From contig JAIKWF010000026.1 in NCBI GenBank assembly GCA_024685005.1, forward strand, positions 1 to 38,008: a stretch of 38,008 bases of DNA, written 5' to 3'. The position numbers and the translations under genes are program-made. The first letter of the stretch is position 1; each line of letters opens with the position of its first letter. The notes beneath the pieces are model-generated. The model made no database searches, was not told where the DNA came from, and was given only the letters and a program-made list of their open reading frames with translations. This stretch comes from Lachnospiraceae bacterium (GTDB taxonomy: Bacteria > Bacillota > Clostridia > Lachnospirales > Lachnospiraceae). Below, piece by piece: positions 25,389 to 33,448 of the stretch.

Positions 25389-26720
25389 TTATTTGATCTT
25401 TTCCTTCAGAATTTTTATAGCTTCGTCAAGCTGGGTATCTACGCCATCTTTTACGTATTTTTCCGCATCCAGCTCTACTTCCTGATCCGGTTTGATCCCC
25501 ACTTCGTGAATATCATTACCCTTGGGAGAGTAATAATGGCTGATGGTCAGCTTCAGAGCAGTTCCGTCCGTCAGTCTGAATACCTTCTGTACGATCCCTT
25601 TTCCGTAGGTGGTTTTGCCCACCAGGGTTCCGATGCCGTAATCCTTGATGGCTCCGGCCAGGATCTCCGACGCAGAGGCACTGTTCTCATTGATCAGGAC
25701 TGTCATGGGAACTTCCAGTTCATTTTCGCCGTCGCATTTATATTCCTTTTTATTGCCGTACTTATCCTCGGTATAAACGATCAGTCCCTTCGGCAGCATC
25801 ATTCTGGCGATTTCCACCACGCTTTCAACCATACCGCCGGGGTTGGAACGAAGATCCAAAATCAGGCCCTTCATACCATCATCTCTGGCCTGCTGGAGTT
25901 TTTCCGCAAACTGATTGGTGGTTACGGTGTCAAATTGCATGATCCGGATATAGGCAATGCCATCCTCCAATTTTTCATAGGTGACTGTGGGGGATTCTAC
26001 CTTATCCCGGGTCACTTCGATCTCTCTGTAATCCTTCTCTCCGGCCCGAAGGATGGTCAGTGTAACCTTCGTTCCCTGGGGGCCCTTGATCAGAGCAACC
26101 GCATCCGTAAGCTCCATTCCGCCTACGTCCTGGCCGTTCACTTTCACCACGATATCTTCGGCCTTCAGTCCAGCCGCCTCGGCAGGTGTCCCTTCCATGA
26201 TGCCGGACAGCTTGGGATATTCCGTATCCGCATCAATGGTCACATAAGCACCGATGCCGTAAAAAATTCCGGAGTTCTTTTCGGTGACATCCTGCAGATC
26301 CTTCTCATTGTAGTAATCCGCATATTTGTCCCCGGTAGCCTTTACCAGACCGTCGTACAGACCGTCTCTTAAGGTCTCTTCATCCACATCCTCCAGGTAG
26401 TACTGCTCTATGGTATCTTCAATAAGATCGACCTTATCCTGTGCTTCCCGGTTTAAAACCGTTCCCTTGCTTTTACTGATCAGTGCATTGGTCAGGGTCA
26501 GCTGAATGCCGGGATGAAACACCAGCATGGCGATGACTACAATAAGAGATGTCATGGTGCCGACAAAAATGCCGATCAGAAGCCAGCGCAGCCGGCTGAC
26601 CTTTTTCGGAGCGGGCGCAGCGGTTTGTGTCATGCTCTCCGCTTCCACCGTCTCTCCCGCCAAAGGCCTGTACTGACTGTTATTTTGATCAAATGGCGAA
26701 CCGCCTTGATACTCTTCCAC
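25389..26720 (-). CDS. S41 family C-terminal processing peptidase (CtpA/Prc-like)
   Basis: A membrane-anchored serine protease that acts outside the cytoplasmic membrane. After a 40-residue cytoplasmic tail comes one helix at about 46-69, a PDZ domain at about 150-235, and the S41 domain. By spacing to the E. coli Prc motif, Ser349 (NENSASASE), Lys374 (TYGKG) and Gln378 form the catalytic set. It starts with GTG, with AAGGA about 11 bases ahead. It lies 26 bases after the M23 hydrolase gene, a common clostridial pairing, and might process that hydrolase; this is inference. Confidence 0.95.
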   Translation of the reverse strand: MEEYQGGSPFDQNNSQYRPLAGETVEAESMTQTAAPAPKKVSRLRWLLIGIFVGTMTSLIVVIAMLVFHPGIQLTLTNALISKSKGTVLNREAQDKVDLIEDTIEQYYLEDVDEETLRDGLYDGLVKATGDKYADYYNEKDLQDVTEKNSGIFYGIGAYVTIDADTEYPKLSGIMEGTPAEAAGLKAEDIVVKVNGQDVGGMELTDAVALIKGPQGTKVTLTILRAGEKDYREIEVTRDKVESPTVTYEKLEDGIAYIRIMQFDTVTTNQFAEKLQQARDDGMKGLILDLRSNPGGMVESVVEIARMMLPKGLIVYTEDKYGNKKEYKCDGENELEVPMTVLINENSASASEILAGAIKDYGIGTLVGKTTYGKGIVQKVFRLTDGTALKLTISHYYSPKGNDIHEVGIKPDQEVELDAEKYVKDGVDTQLDEAIKILKEKIK

Positions 26721-26746
26721 GTTTCTTTACGTCCTTTCCCACTCTG

Positions 26747-28138
26747 TTACAGATATTGCCAGGGGCTGACATATTGTCCGTTCACACGCACCGAAAAATG
26801 CAAGTGCGCTCCCGTCGATCTGCCGGTGGATCCCACCGCTGCAATGGTGTCCCCCTTCTTTACGCTTTGATTCGCCGATACATAAAGGGCTGAAGCATGC
26901 ATGTAAATGGTGTAGACCCCGCTGCCATGGTCGATCATAACATAGTTCCCCATGGATCCGCTGTATGCAGCAGCCACCACATATCCGTCCGCTGCAGCAA
27001 GAATTGGCGAACCGGAAGGCGCCGCCATATCCACTCCGTTATGAAACTTCTGGATGCCTAAAATGGGATGGATCCGCATGCCGTAATCATCGGATATTCT
27101 GGTATATGCGGGTGCCGGCCAGCAGAACTGTCCGCCTCCGAAACTTACCACGTAGTTGCCGGATACAGACATACCGCTTTCAGCCGCAACTGCCGCCATC
27201 TGTCTCTTTCTGGCTGCATCAGCTGCTTTTTCCAGCTCTTTGATGGTGGTATCCTGCTCAACGATCATCGCCTCATACTCGGCAATGGCTTCTTCCTTAT
27301 TCTTGATATCCTTATTGTACTGAATGATCTCGGCGGATTTTTCATTGATGAGTGTTTCCATCTCGCTGCGTTTGCTCTCTACTTCCGCCTTTGTCTGCTC
27401 CAGCACCTCCTGCTGGGTACTGAGCACATCTTCCAGATCTGCCATATCCTTTTTGGTCTGTTCGTACTGCTCCAGCATGGTACGGTCATAGGATGAGATC
27501 TGCTCGATATACTCCGCCTTATTCAGCATTTCCGCAAAGGAACCGGCCCCAAGCAGGATCTGCACAAAGTCTGCCGTTCCTTTTTCATACATATACTTAA
27601 TACGGATCTTCATTTCCTCATACTGATCCGTTGCATCAGCTCTTGCCTGGATGAGACGGGCAGTGGTTTCGGAAAGCTCCTGTTCCTTCCGGCTCAGAAG
27701 ATCCTCCACTTCACTCAGATTAATGGTCACATCCTGCATCTGGGAGTCCAGATTGAACACAGCCGCATTCAGCTGTTCCCTGTCCTTGATGAGACTCTTT
27801 TTCGTCTCTTCCGCCTTCTGGAGACTGTTTTCCATCTGCGTCTTCTCGTTTTTCGCCTGATCCACCGCCTGATTACCGGCGGCTACGGCTTTGTTGGCTG
27901 CATCCAGAGCAGCGGAGATCCTGGGCTGGGCAGTTGTGCCGTCCTGGGTCTGATCCTGCCGTTCCTCCACGATCTGGGGCTCCGATTCCGGTTCTGCCGA
28001 CTCGGAGGGCGGCGGATTGTTGATATCGATCTCCGTTTCCGGATCCGCCAGAGCTACTCCTGTCGTCCCCATCACCAGCGTACAGGTCAAAAGCAACGCT
28101 ATATTTTGTTTTATCGCCCTCATCACTTTGTTTTTCAT
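26747..28138 (-). CDS. Secreted coiled-coil M23 peptidoglycan hydrolase (FtsEX partner, PcsB/EnvC-like)
   Basis: A signal peptide (hydrophobic run to about residue 30, cleavage after ALA) precedes a long coiled coil at about 75-300, rich in Glu, Gln, Lys and Ala. The C-terminal LytM/M23 domain at about 345-463 keeps the zinc and catalytic residues in HNGVD, MHAS and HLHFS, so it should be an active endopeptidase. The coiled coil is where FtsX would engage and open the enzyme, as in PcsB or EnvC systems. The gene begins one base after the ftsX stop and is followed by ctpA, so all are likely one transcript. Confidence 0.95.
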   Translation of the reverse strand: MKNKVMRAIKQNIALLLTCTLVMGTTGVALADPETEIDINNPPPSESAEPESEPQIVEERQDQTQDGTTAQPRISAALDAANKAVAAGNQAVDQAKNEKTQMENSLQKAEETKKSLIKDREQLNAAVFNLDSQMQDVTINLSEVEDLLSRKEQELSETTARLIQARADATDQYEEMKIRIKYMYEKGTADFVQILLGAGSFAEMLNKAEYIEQISSYDRTMLEQYEQTKKDMADLEDVLSTQQEVLEQTKAEVESKRSEMETLINEKSAEIIQYNKDIKNKEEAIAEYEAMIVEQDTTIKELEKAADAARKRQMAAVAAESGMSVSGNYVVSFGGGQFCWPAPAYTRISDDYGMRIHPILGIQKFHNGVDMAAPSGSPILAAADGYVVAAAYSGSMGNYVMIDHGSGVYTIYMHASALYVSANQSVKKGDTIAAVGSTGRSTGAHLHFSVRVNGQYVSPWQYL

Positions 28139-28139
28139 A

Positions 28140-29039
28140 TCACACCCGAATATGCTTTCTTACTGTGGAAAAACTTCCGATAAAACCGATCCCGATACCA
28201 ATGGCAAGGGAAACCGGCAAAAGCACCTGAAAAATCTGGGAGACCGTCAGGAACTTCAACAGCTGGGACAGCATGGTGAATCTGGTAGACAGATAATCGA
28301 TCACATGCTGATATACAAAATAAATAGCTACCAACGGCGGCAGACAGCCGATGATGCCAATGAGGATACCCTCAAAGACAAAGGGGGCACGCACGAAAAA
28401 GTCCGTGGCACCGATGTATTTCATAATATTGATCTCTTCCTTACGAACAGAGATACCGATGGTAACCGTATTGCTGATCAGGAAAATGGATACTGCCAAA
28501 AGAATTCCGATGACCGCCAGGGATACATAGCTGATCAGCTTATTCATACCGGAAAGGGTATTGGCCGTAATGTCGGAATGGTTCACTTCCCTGACACCGT
28601 CCACACCTTTTAAATATTTAACCAGTTCCTCCTGTTTGGACACGTCCTTCAGATATACTTCATAGTTAGCGGAATCCGCAATGGGGTTGTCATCCCCGAA
28701 GCCGTCTGCGTACTCGCCAAGATACTCGTCTTTGAAGCTTTCCCAGGCTTCATCCGCAGATACGAAATTAATTCTGGCCACCTCAGGACGCTTGGTAATG
28801 ATATCTCCGATCTCGGCGATCCTGTCATCGGAAAGACCTTCATCAAAGAACACCGTTACGGATACGCCTTCCTGGGCCATCTTTACAATGTACTGAAAAT
28901 TGGCAACTACGGAATAAAACACCCCGAACAAAAGCAGGCAGGCTGAAATGGTAGCCACCGAAGCAAGGGAATACCATTTATTCCTGAAGATGCTCACAAA
29001 CCCCTGTTTCAACGTATAGAAAAATGTACTAAATTTCAT
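28140..29039 (-). CDS. ftsX: Cell division ABC transporter permease FtsX
   Basis: FtsX couples FtsE ATP hydrolysis to activation of a peptidoglycan hydrolase at the division site. The 299-residue protein has one helix at about 24-48, an extracytoplasmic domain to about 168, then three more helices (about 170-192, 222-245, 268-290). The conserved RKEEINIMKYIGATDFFVRAPF coupling motif is present. The start chosen ([14 protein letters not shown]) matches family starts; a Met nine codons upstream is less likely. The ATG overlaps the end of ftsE by 11 bases. Confidence 0.96.
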   Translation of the reverse strand: MKFSTFFYTLKQGFVSIFRNKWYSLASVATISACLLLFGVFYSVVANFQYIVKMAQEGVSVTVFFDEGLSDDRIAEIGDIITKRPEVARINFVSADEAWESFKDEYLGEYADGFGDDNPIADSANYEVYLKDVSKQEELVKYLKGVDGVREVNHSDITANTLSGMNKLISYVSLAVIGILLAVSIFLISNTVTIGISVRKEEINIMKYIGATDFFVRAPFVFEGILIGIIGCLPPLVAIYFVYQHVIDYLSTRFTMLSQLLKFLTVSQIFQVLLPVSLAIGIGIGFIGSFSTVRKHIRV

Positions 29040-29715
29040 CGACGTAAGTTCCTTCCTTCTGATCACTGACGATCACGCCTTTATTCATGGCGATAACCCG
29101 TTTTCTCATAGCATTTACGATCTCTCTGTTGTGCGTAACCACAACCACTGTGGTTCCCGCTTCATTGATCTCTTCAAAAAGCTTCATGATCTCCCAGGAA
29201 TTATTGGGATCCAGATTACCCGTAGGCTCGTCTGCCAGAAGGATTGGCGGATTGTTCACAAGGGCTCTTGCAAGAGCCACTCTCTGCTGCTCACCACCGG
29301 AAAGCTGTTTGGGACGCGCTTTGTATTTGCCCGCAAGTCCTACCGTGGAAAGTATGGAAGGAACGTTTTTCTTGATCTCCCTGCCGGGGGTCTGAATGAT
29401 CCTCTGGGCAAACGCCACATTCTCGTACACATTTCTGTCTTTCAGCAGACGGAAATCCTGGAATACTACCCCCAGTTTTCTCCGATACATGGGGATCTCG
29501 CGGTGCTTTAAAGCTGCCACGTTAATGCCGTTTACGGTAATACTGCCGGAAGTAGGCATCAGCTCACGCAAAAGCAGTTTGATCAGCGTGGATTTTCCTG
29601 ATCCGCTGTCTCCCACGATGAACACGAATTCGCCGGGTTCGATGTGAAGACTGACATCATTCAGCGCCGGTGCACCCGTGGAATATGTTTTGCTCACATG
29701 CTCCAAGGTAATCAT
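29029..29715 (-). CDS. ftsE: Cell division ATP-binding protein FtsE
   Basis: The ATPase subunit of FtsEX. Walker A is GDSGSGKST at residues 35-43, the signature LSGGEQQRV is at 138-146, and Walker B ILLADEP at 158-164, followed by the D-loop region GNLDP and the His switch in VVTHN. Opening residues [21 protein letters not shown] are typical of FtsE. It has 228 residues, as usual. It lies 18 bases downstream of the PucR-type regulator gene. Confidence 0.97.
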   Translation of the reverse strand: MITLEHVSKTYSTGAPALNDVSLHIEPGEFVFIVGDSGSGKSTLIKLLLRELMPTSGSITVNGINVAALKHREIPMYRRKLGVVFQDFRLLKDRNVYENVAFAQRIIQTPGREIKKNVPSILSTVGLAGKYKARPKQLSGGEQQRVALARALVNNPPILLADEPTGNLDPNNSWEIMKLFEEINEAGTTVVVVTHNREIVNAMRKRVIAMNKGVIVSDQKEGTYVDEI

Positions 29716-29733
29716 TTTTCTCTCCTTTAAGTA

Positions 29734-30822
29734 TTAATACTCTATGGTTTCCATATACTTCATGTACCGCACCACCATCATGGCGATCTTGAAGGTTATG
29801 GCATCTTCAAAGACCCGCAGGTCCAGTCCGGTACTTTTCTGCAATTTATCCAGCCTGTAAACCAGGGTGTTCCTGTGGATGAACAGCTGTCTGGAAGTCT
29901 CCGACACGTTCAGGCTGTTTTCAAAAAACTTATTGATGGTGACCTGCGTCTCCTCATCAAAGTCCTCCGGCACGCTTTCTCCGAAGATCTCCCGGATGAA
30001 CATTTTGCAAAGGGGCATGGGCAGCTGATAGATCAGTCTTCCGATTCCCAGTGTTGCATAAGAGATCAGCTTGCGGTCTTCGAAAAAGATCTTGCCCACA
30101 TCAATGGCCATCTTCGCTTCTTTGTAAGACCGGCTCACTTCCCTAAGCTCGCCTACCACCGTTCCGTATGCGATATGGATTTTGGCCGCTCCGGCCTTCT
30201 CCAATCCGGCGATAATGGCTTCCGCCAGTTTGTCCATCTCTTCCTTTTCATCACCGTCGCCCAATTCTCTGACGATGATCACACTGCTTTCATCAACCGC
30301 AGTAACAAAATCACCGGTGGAAGCCTTGATGAATTCCTTCACGGCTTCTACGGTGTTGCTTTCTTTTTTATCGGAAGCTTCCGCGATCATAACGCAGCGT
30401 CTTGCTTCCATCTTGATCCGAAGTTTCTTGGACCTGGAATAGATATCCACCAAAAGCAGATTGTCCAGCAAAAGATTCTTGATAAAGTTGTCCTTATCAA
30501 ACCTTTCCTTATAAGCCACCATCAGATTCTGAATCTGAAAGCAGGCCATCTTGCCGATCATATATACATCTTCGCCGGAACCGATGGCGATGAGCACATA
30601 TTCCACCGTGGATTCATCGTAAATCTTGAAATACTGGTATTTGGCAACCTCCTGACTGTCTGCGGCAGATCTGACAAAATCAACCACGCCGGCCTGATAG
30701 CCGCCTGTCAGCAAAGTGGTGGACACCACCTCATTGCCGTCGGTATCGATCACCGCAAAATCCACGCGTGAGATGGCTTTAAGCCCGTCCAGCGTCGATT
30801 GCAAAATCTGATTTGAAATCAT
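29734..30822 (-). CDS. PucR/CdaR-family transcriptional regulator
   Basis: The C-terminal part carries the PucR-type helix-turn-helix at about 303-336 (NVSETSRQLFIHRNTLVYRLDKL). The N-terminal part (about 1-130) looks like a sugar-diacid-recognition or GAF-like sensing region; the middle resembles the GGDEF-like PucR/CdaR domain. The 362-residue start chosen has AAGGAG seven bases ahead; a GTG or ATG further upstream is unlikely. No ligand can be assigned. Its position as first gene before ftsEX suggests it controls this operon, perhaps through a palindrome just upstream. Confidence 0.85.
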   Translation of the reverse strand: MISNQILQSTLDGLKAISRVDFAVIDTDGNEVVSTTLLTGGYQAGVVDFVRSAADSQEVAKYQYFKIYDESTVEYVLIAIGSGEDVYMIGKMACFQIQNLMVAYKERFDKDNFIKNLLLDNLLLVDIYSRSKKLRIKMEARRCVMIAEASDKKESNTVEAVKEFIKASTGDFVTAVDESSVIIVRELGDGDEKEEMDKLAEAIIAGLEKAGAAKIHIAYGTVVGELREVSRSYKEAKMAIDVGKIFFEDRKLISYATLGIGRLIYQLPMPLCKMFIREIFGESVPEDFDEETQVTINKFFENSLNVSETSRQLFIHRNTLVYRLDKLQKSTGLDLRVFEDAITFKIAMMVVRYMKYMETIEY

Positions 30823-30863
30823 ACCCCTTCTCCTTACTGATGCGAAGCCCTTCTCTTTGGGAA

Positions 30864-30873
30864 TTGTGCACAA
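30864..30873. promoter_or_regulatory. Palindrome upstream of the PucR-type gene
   Basis: TTGTGCACAA is a perfect 10-base palindrome 42 bases before the start codon. Related half-like copies, TTTATGCACA near 30897 and TTTGTGCA near 30963, lie in the same spacer. It is a candidate operator for the regulator itself. I found no convincing -35/-10 pair in this spacer. Confidence 0.35.
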
Positions 30874-30974
30874 ACAAAATATGATATTCCTTTACTTTAT
30901 GCACATTCCAATAGATATTTTAAACCATCGATTCAAAAAAATCCACCAAAATCATCGGTTTCTTTGTGCATTTT

Positions 30975-31739
30975 TCAACCTTTTTCACGGTTTTTTGCAA
31001 GTTCCCGTTCGATCTGCTCCGTATCAATGGGCTGGGTATCAAATTTCAACAATTCTTCTTTTCTGTGCTGCTCCTCTTTTACGTACTGGTCCACACTCCT
31101 GCGAAGCGCCTTTCCCGCAAACCGGGAACGCAGCCTCTCCCACAGTTTCGGCGACCGGTTTTCGATCACCATATCATGCTTTAAGATCAGCCAGATCTCC
31201 GCATGCATTTTCATATGATGCTCCGAAAAAAAGGCCTCCCGAACCGGGCTTTCCAGATTGGAGATCAGATACTTCGGTGCAAGGACATTGATCTCGTTGA
31301 TCATGGAGTCCTCATTCTGGGGATATTCCGAAAGGGCAAATCTTCCCGTTATGTTCAGATTGGGAGTATAGCTGCAAAGGCCGTTTTCCAGCTTCTCCAG
31401 CTCTTCTTTTTTCTCACATAAAAGGCAGATCCCGCCGCCTTCCCTGGTGATCCTGTGGAGAAACTGCCGCAAAAATTCATTTTGCTTTGTCTCCCGGAAC
31501 CGGGCTCTGGTCTGTACTTTGGCCACTTTCAGGACTTCCGCGTCGGCAGCTATGGTCAGATTCATATTTTCCAAAAAATCTCTGGTCTCCTTGGAGCTTT
31601 CCGCTGTCAGAAGGCCACTGGATGTGATATAGCAGATCGTACTGACTTTTTCGTCGTGAAGGTAAACCTCTACTTTTCGCATGGCTTCCCGCACGCTGTG
31701 GTCCGTCAGCGTGATCCCCAATACCTGAAATTCTGTCAT
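30975..31739 (-). CDS. Divergent WecG/TagA/CpsF (GT26)-like protein
   Basis: Members transfer ManNAc or similar sugars to lipid-linked GlcNAc in wall teichoic acid and polysaccharide synthesis. The N-terminal pattern (VLGITLTDHSVREAMRKVE) and the central block (GICLLCEKKEELEKLEN, NITGRF) follow the family plan, and an Asp remains in the TIAADAEVL segment where TagA has its catalytic PDG. Several other conserved positions are lost, so activity is uncertain. The C-terminal tail is Lys and Glu-rich. Its ATG overlaps the cvfB stop by four bases (ATGA), which implies coupled translation. Confidence 0.65.
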   Translation of the reverse strand: MTEFQVLGITLTDHSVREAMRKVEVYLHDEKVSTICYITSSGLLTAESSKETRDFLENMNLTIAADAEVLKVAKVQTRARFRETKQNEFLRQFLHRITREGGGICLLCEKKEELEKLENGLCSYTPNLNITGRFALSEYPQNEDSMINEINVLAPKYLISNLESPVREAFFSEHHMKMHAEIWLILKHDMVIENRSPKLWERLRSRFAGKALRRSVDQYVKEEQHRKEELLKFDTQPIDTEQIERELAKNREKG

Positions 31740-32578
31740 ACCGTTTCCTCTGCGATGCCGTCTTCCAGCAGTCTGATCCTGCGCTGCTTATACAGTCTGC
31801 CCACCGCACGCTTAAACTCATTTTTACTCATTCCGGTAACGCTTCGGATCTGCTCCGGGCTGGATTTATCATGTACGGAAAGCTTCCCGCCGTTTTCCCG
31901 GATCAGGGAAAGCAGTCTGTCGCTGTCCTCTTCCATCTGCAGATATGCTTTTTTCCGAAGGTCCAGATCCATCTTTCCGTCTTCGTGGATCCTGCTGACT
32001 CTGGCTTTGATGCGCATTCCCGGCTGCAGTCCCTCAGAGGGAACCTCTCTTTTGGGGATCAGAGCCGAATATTTATCGTCCACTGCCACAAAAGCTCCGA
32101 AATTCGGGCTGACTTCATAAAGATATCCTTCCACTTCATCTCCCACGCTGTAGGGCGTGCGAAGACTCAGATAGGGATACAGCTTCATGGTAGCGCAGAG
32201 TCTTTCGGATTTGTCCAGATACAGTGCCACCGGTACCTCATCATTTTTCTTAACCCGGAAGGTCTGCTCGCGAAAAGGCAAGAACAGATCTTTTTCCAGA
32301 CCCCAGTCAAGAAAGGCACCGATCTTTGTTACATCCGTAACCTTAAGCTTTGCCATTTCCGAAAGGGTCAGCGCCGGCTTCATAGTGGTAGCCACGGGCC
32401 TGTCCTGGGAGTCCTTATATACAAACACACTAACAGGATCCCCGATTTCCATATCACCGGGCACCCATTTTTTCGGTAACAATACCTTTTCCTTGTCCCC
32501 TGACATGGTTTCGGAAAGATAGACGCCAAACTCCTCTTTCTGCACCATTACCAGGGTATTATATTTTCCGATCTCCAT
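31736..32578 (-). CDS. cvfB: CvfB-family RNA-binding protein (S1 domains and winged helix)
   Basis: CvfB is a conserved virulence and gene-expression factor of Firmicutes with S1 folds. This 280-residue protein shows S1-like repeats around TKIGAFLDWGLEKDLFLP (about 80-100) and SPNFGAFVAVDDKYSALIP (about 155-175). A C-terminal winged helix follows (MSKNEFKRAVGRLYKQRRI). There are no membrane helices. The ribosome binding site is weak. It follows the thioesterase gene by 12 bases, in one operon. Confidence 0.9.
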   Translation of the reverse strand: MEIGKYNTLVMVQKEEFGVYLSETMSGDKEKVLLPKKWVPGDMEIGDPVSVFVYKDSQDRPVATTMKPALTLSEMAKLKVTDVTKIGAFLDWGLEKDLFLPFREQTFRVKKNDEVPVALYLDKSERLCATMKLYPYLSLRTPYSVGDEVEGYLYEVSPNFGAFVAVDDKYSALIPKREVPSEGLQPGMRIKARVSRIHEDGKMDLDLRKKAYLQMEEDSDRLLSLIRENGGKLSVHDKSSPEQIRSVTGMSKNEFKRAVGRLYKQRRIRLLEDGIAEETV

Positions 32579-32590
32579 TTTTAACGCCTT

Positions 32591-33301
32591 TCACCCAAAG
32601 CGGAACAGCACTTTGCAAAAGCTTTTTCCTTCCGCATTTCGCAGGTCCACACCATAGCTTTCATCCCCCCGGTAGATCACCGGATACAGCACATCTCCCA
32701 GGACCGCCGAAATATGGTAGCTGGCCAGAATGCGGTTTACTTTCACTTCCCGGGGAAGCAGATCCGCCGCCATGGATACATATTGCACATTATTCACATG
32801 ATCATTGGTGTCGATATGATGCTGGCTGATAGTGATAGGGTCACACTCCATGGCCTCCCCCGTAAAAGAGATCTTCCGGGAAAGATACTCCATGTTCAGC
32901 TTTTCCCCCAAGGGATAGCCTGCGATCATATTCTCATCAGGTCTGACGGGCACATGTTTATCCAGATGCAGCAGGGTATACAGGGTATTGGCCACTGCCA
33001 GTGTTTCTCCCGTCTCCGTTTCCATGCTGTAGTTACGGCTTCCCAGCGCCCCCTTAAACTCATAGGGCACCGTGCAGACCCGCACCTGATCACCGATTCT
33101 GGGATATCTGTTGATATCCACCTGCCAAAAACTCAGGACCCAGACGATCCGGTTCTGCGCCAGATAATCCACACCGATACCGGCATCTTCCGACTGCATG
33201 GCCGAACAGTCCTGAAAATAATTCAGCAGACCGGGAAGAGTCAGATGTGAATCCCTTCCCGTCTCACTGAATCGTATTCTGCCTTTCATTTCATATACCA
33301 T
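32591..33301 (-). CDS. Acyl-ACP thioesterase (FatA/FatB-like)
   Basis: It hydrolyses acyl-ACP to free fatty acid, ending chain elongation. Two hotdog folds are visible. The conserved catalytic segment DTNDHVNNVQYV has the Asn and His of the plant FatB site, near residue 168. The chosen Met (MVYEMKGR) has AGGA about seven bases ahead; a Met two codons upstream has AGGA too close. It is the first gene after the promoter at 33377-33405. Confidence 0.88.
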   Translation of the reverse strand: MVYEMKGRIRFSETGRDSHLTLPGLLNYFQDCSAMQSEDAGIGVDYLAQNRIVWVLSFWQVDINRYPRIGDQVRVCTVPYEFKGALGSRNYSMETETGETLAVANTLYTLLHLDKHVPVRPDENMIAGYPLGEKLNMEYLSRKISFTGEAMECDPITISQHHIDTNDHVNNVQYVSMAADLLPREVKVNRILASYHISAVLGDVLYPVIYRGDESYGVDLRNAEGKSFCKVLFRFG

Positions 33302-33376
33302 ACCCATGTCCTGCTTTTTTCATTCTTCGTCTTTGTAAAAGACACTTCACGTTCGTATTTTCCGCAAAACTAAGTA

Positions 33377-33405
33377 ATTATAGCACGATGGCCCTGTGAT
33401 TTCCA
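33377..33405 (-). promoter_or_regulatory. Extended -10 promoter of the thioesterase-cvfB operon
   Basis: Read on the minus strand: -10 TATAAT (33377-33382), preceded by TGC (an extended -10), with a weak -35 TGGAAA (33400-33405) 17 bases upstream. The start would be near 33370, giving a 5' leader of about 70 bases. Confidence 0.7.
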
Positions 33406-33439
33406 TATTTTTCACACTTTCCTCATATTCTCACAGGGC
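33391..33439. promoter_or_regulatory. Nine-base inverted repeat around the promoter
   Basis: GCCCTGTGA (33391-33399) and TCACAGGGC (33431-33439) are perfect inverted copies 31 bases apart. One arm lies between the -35 and -10 of the thioesterase promoter. On the MFS transcript it could form a hairpin, but no T-tract follows. The pair may be operator sites. Confidence 0.4.
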
Positions 33440-33448
33440 ACCATTCCT

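Noticed and set aside
25380-26372. Plus-strand open frame of 330 codons
   Set aside because: Antisense to the S41 protease gene; composition is that of a reverse-strand shadow.
29875-30771. Plus-strand open frame of 298 codons
   Set aside because: Antisense to the PucR-type regulator gene, no ribosome binding site or domain.
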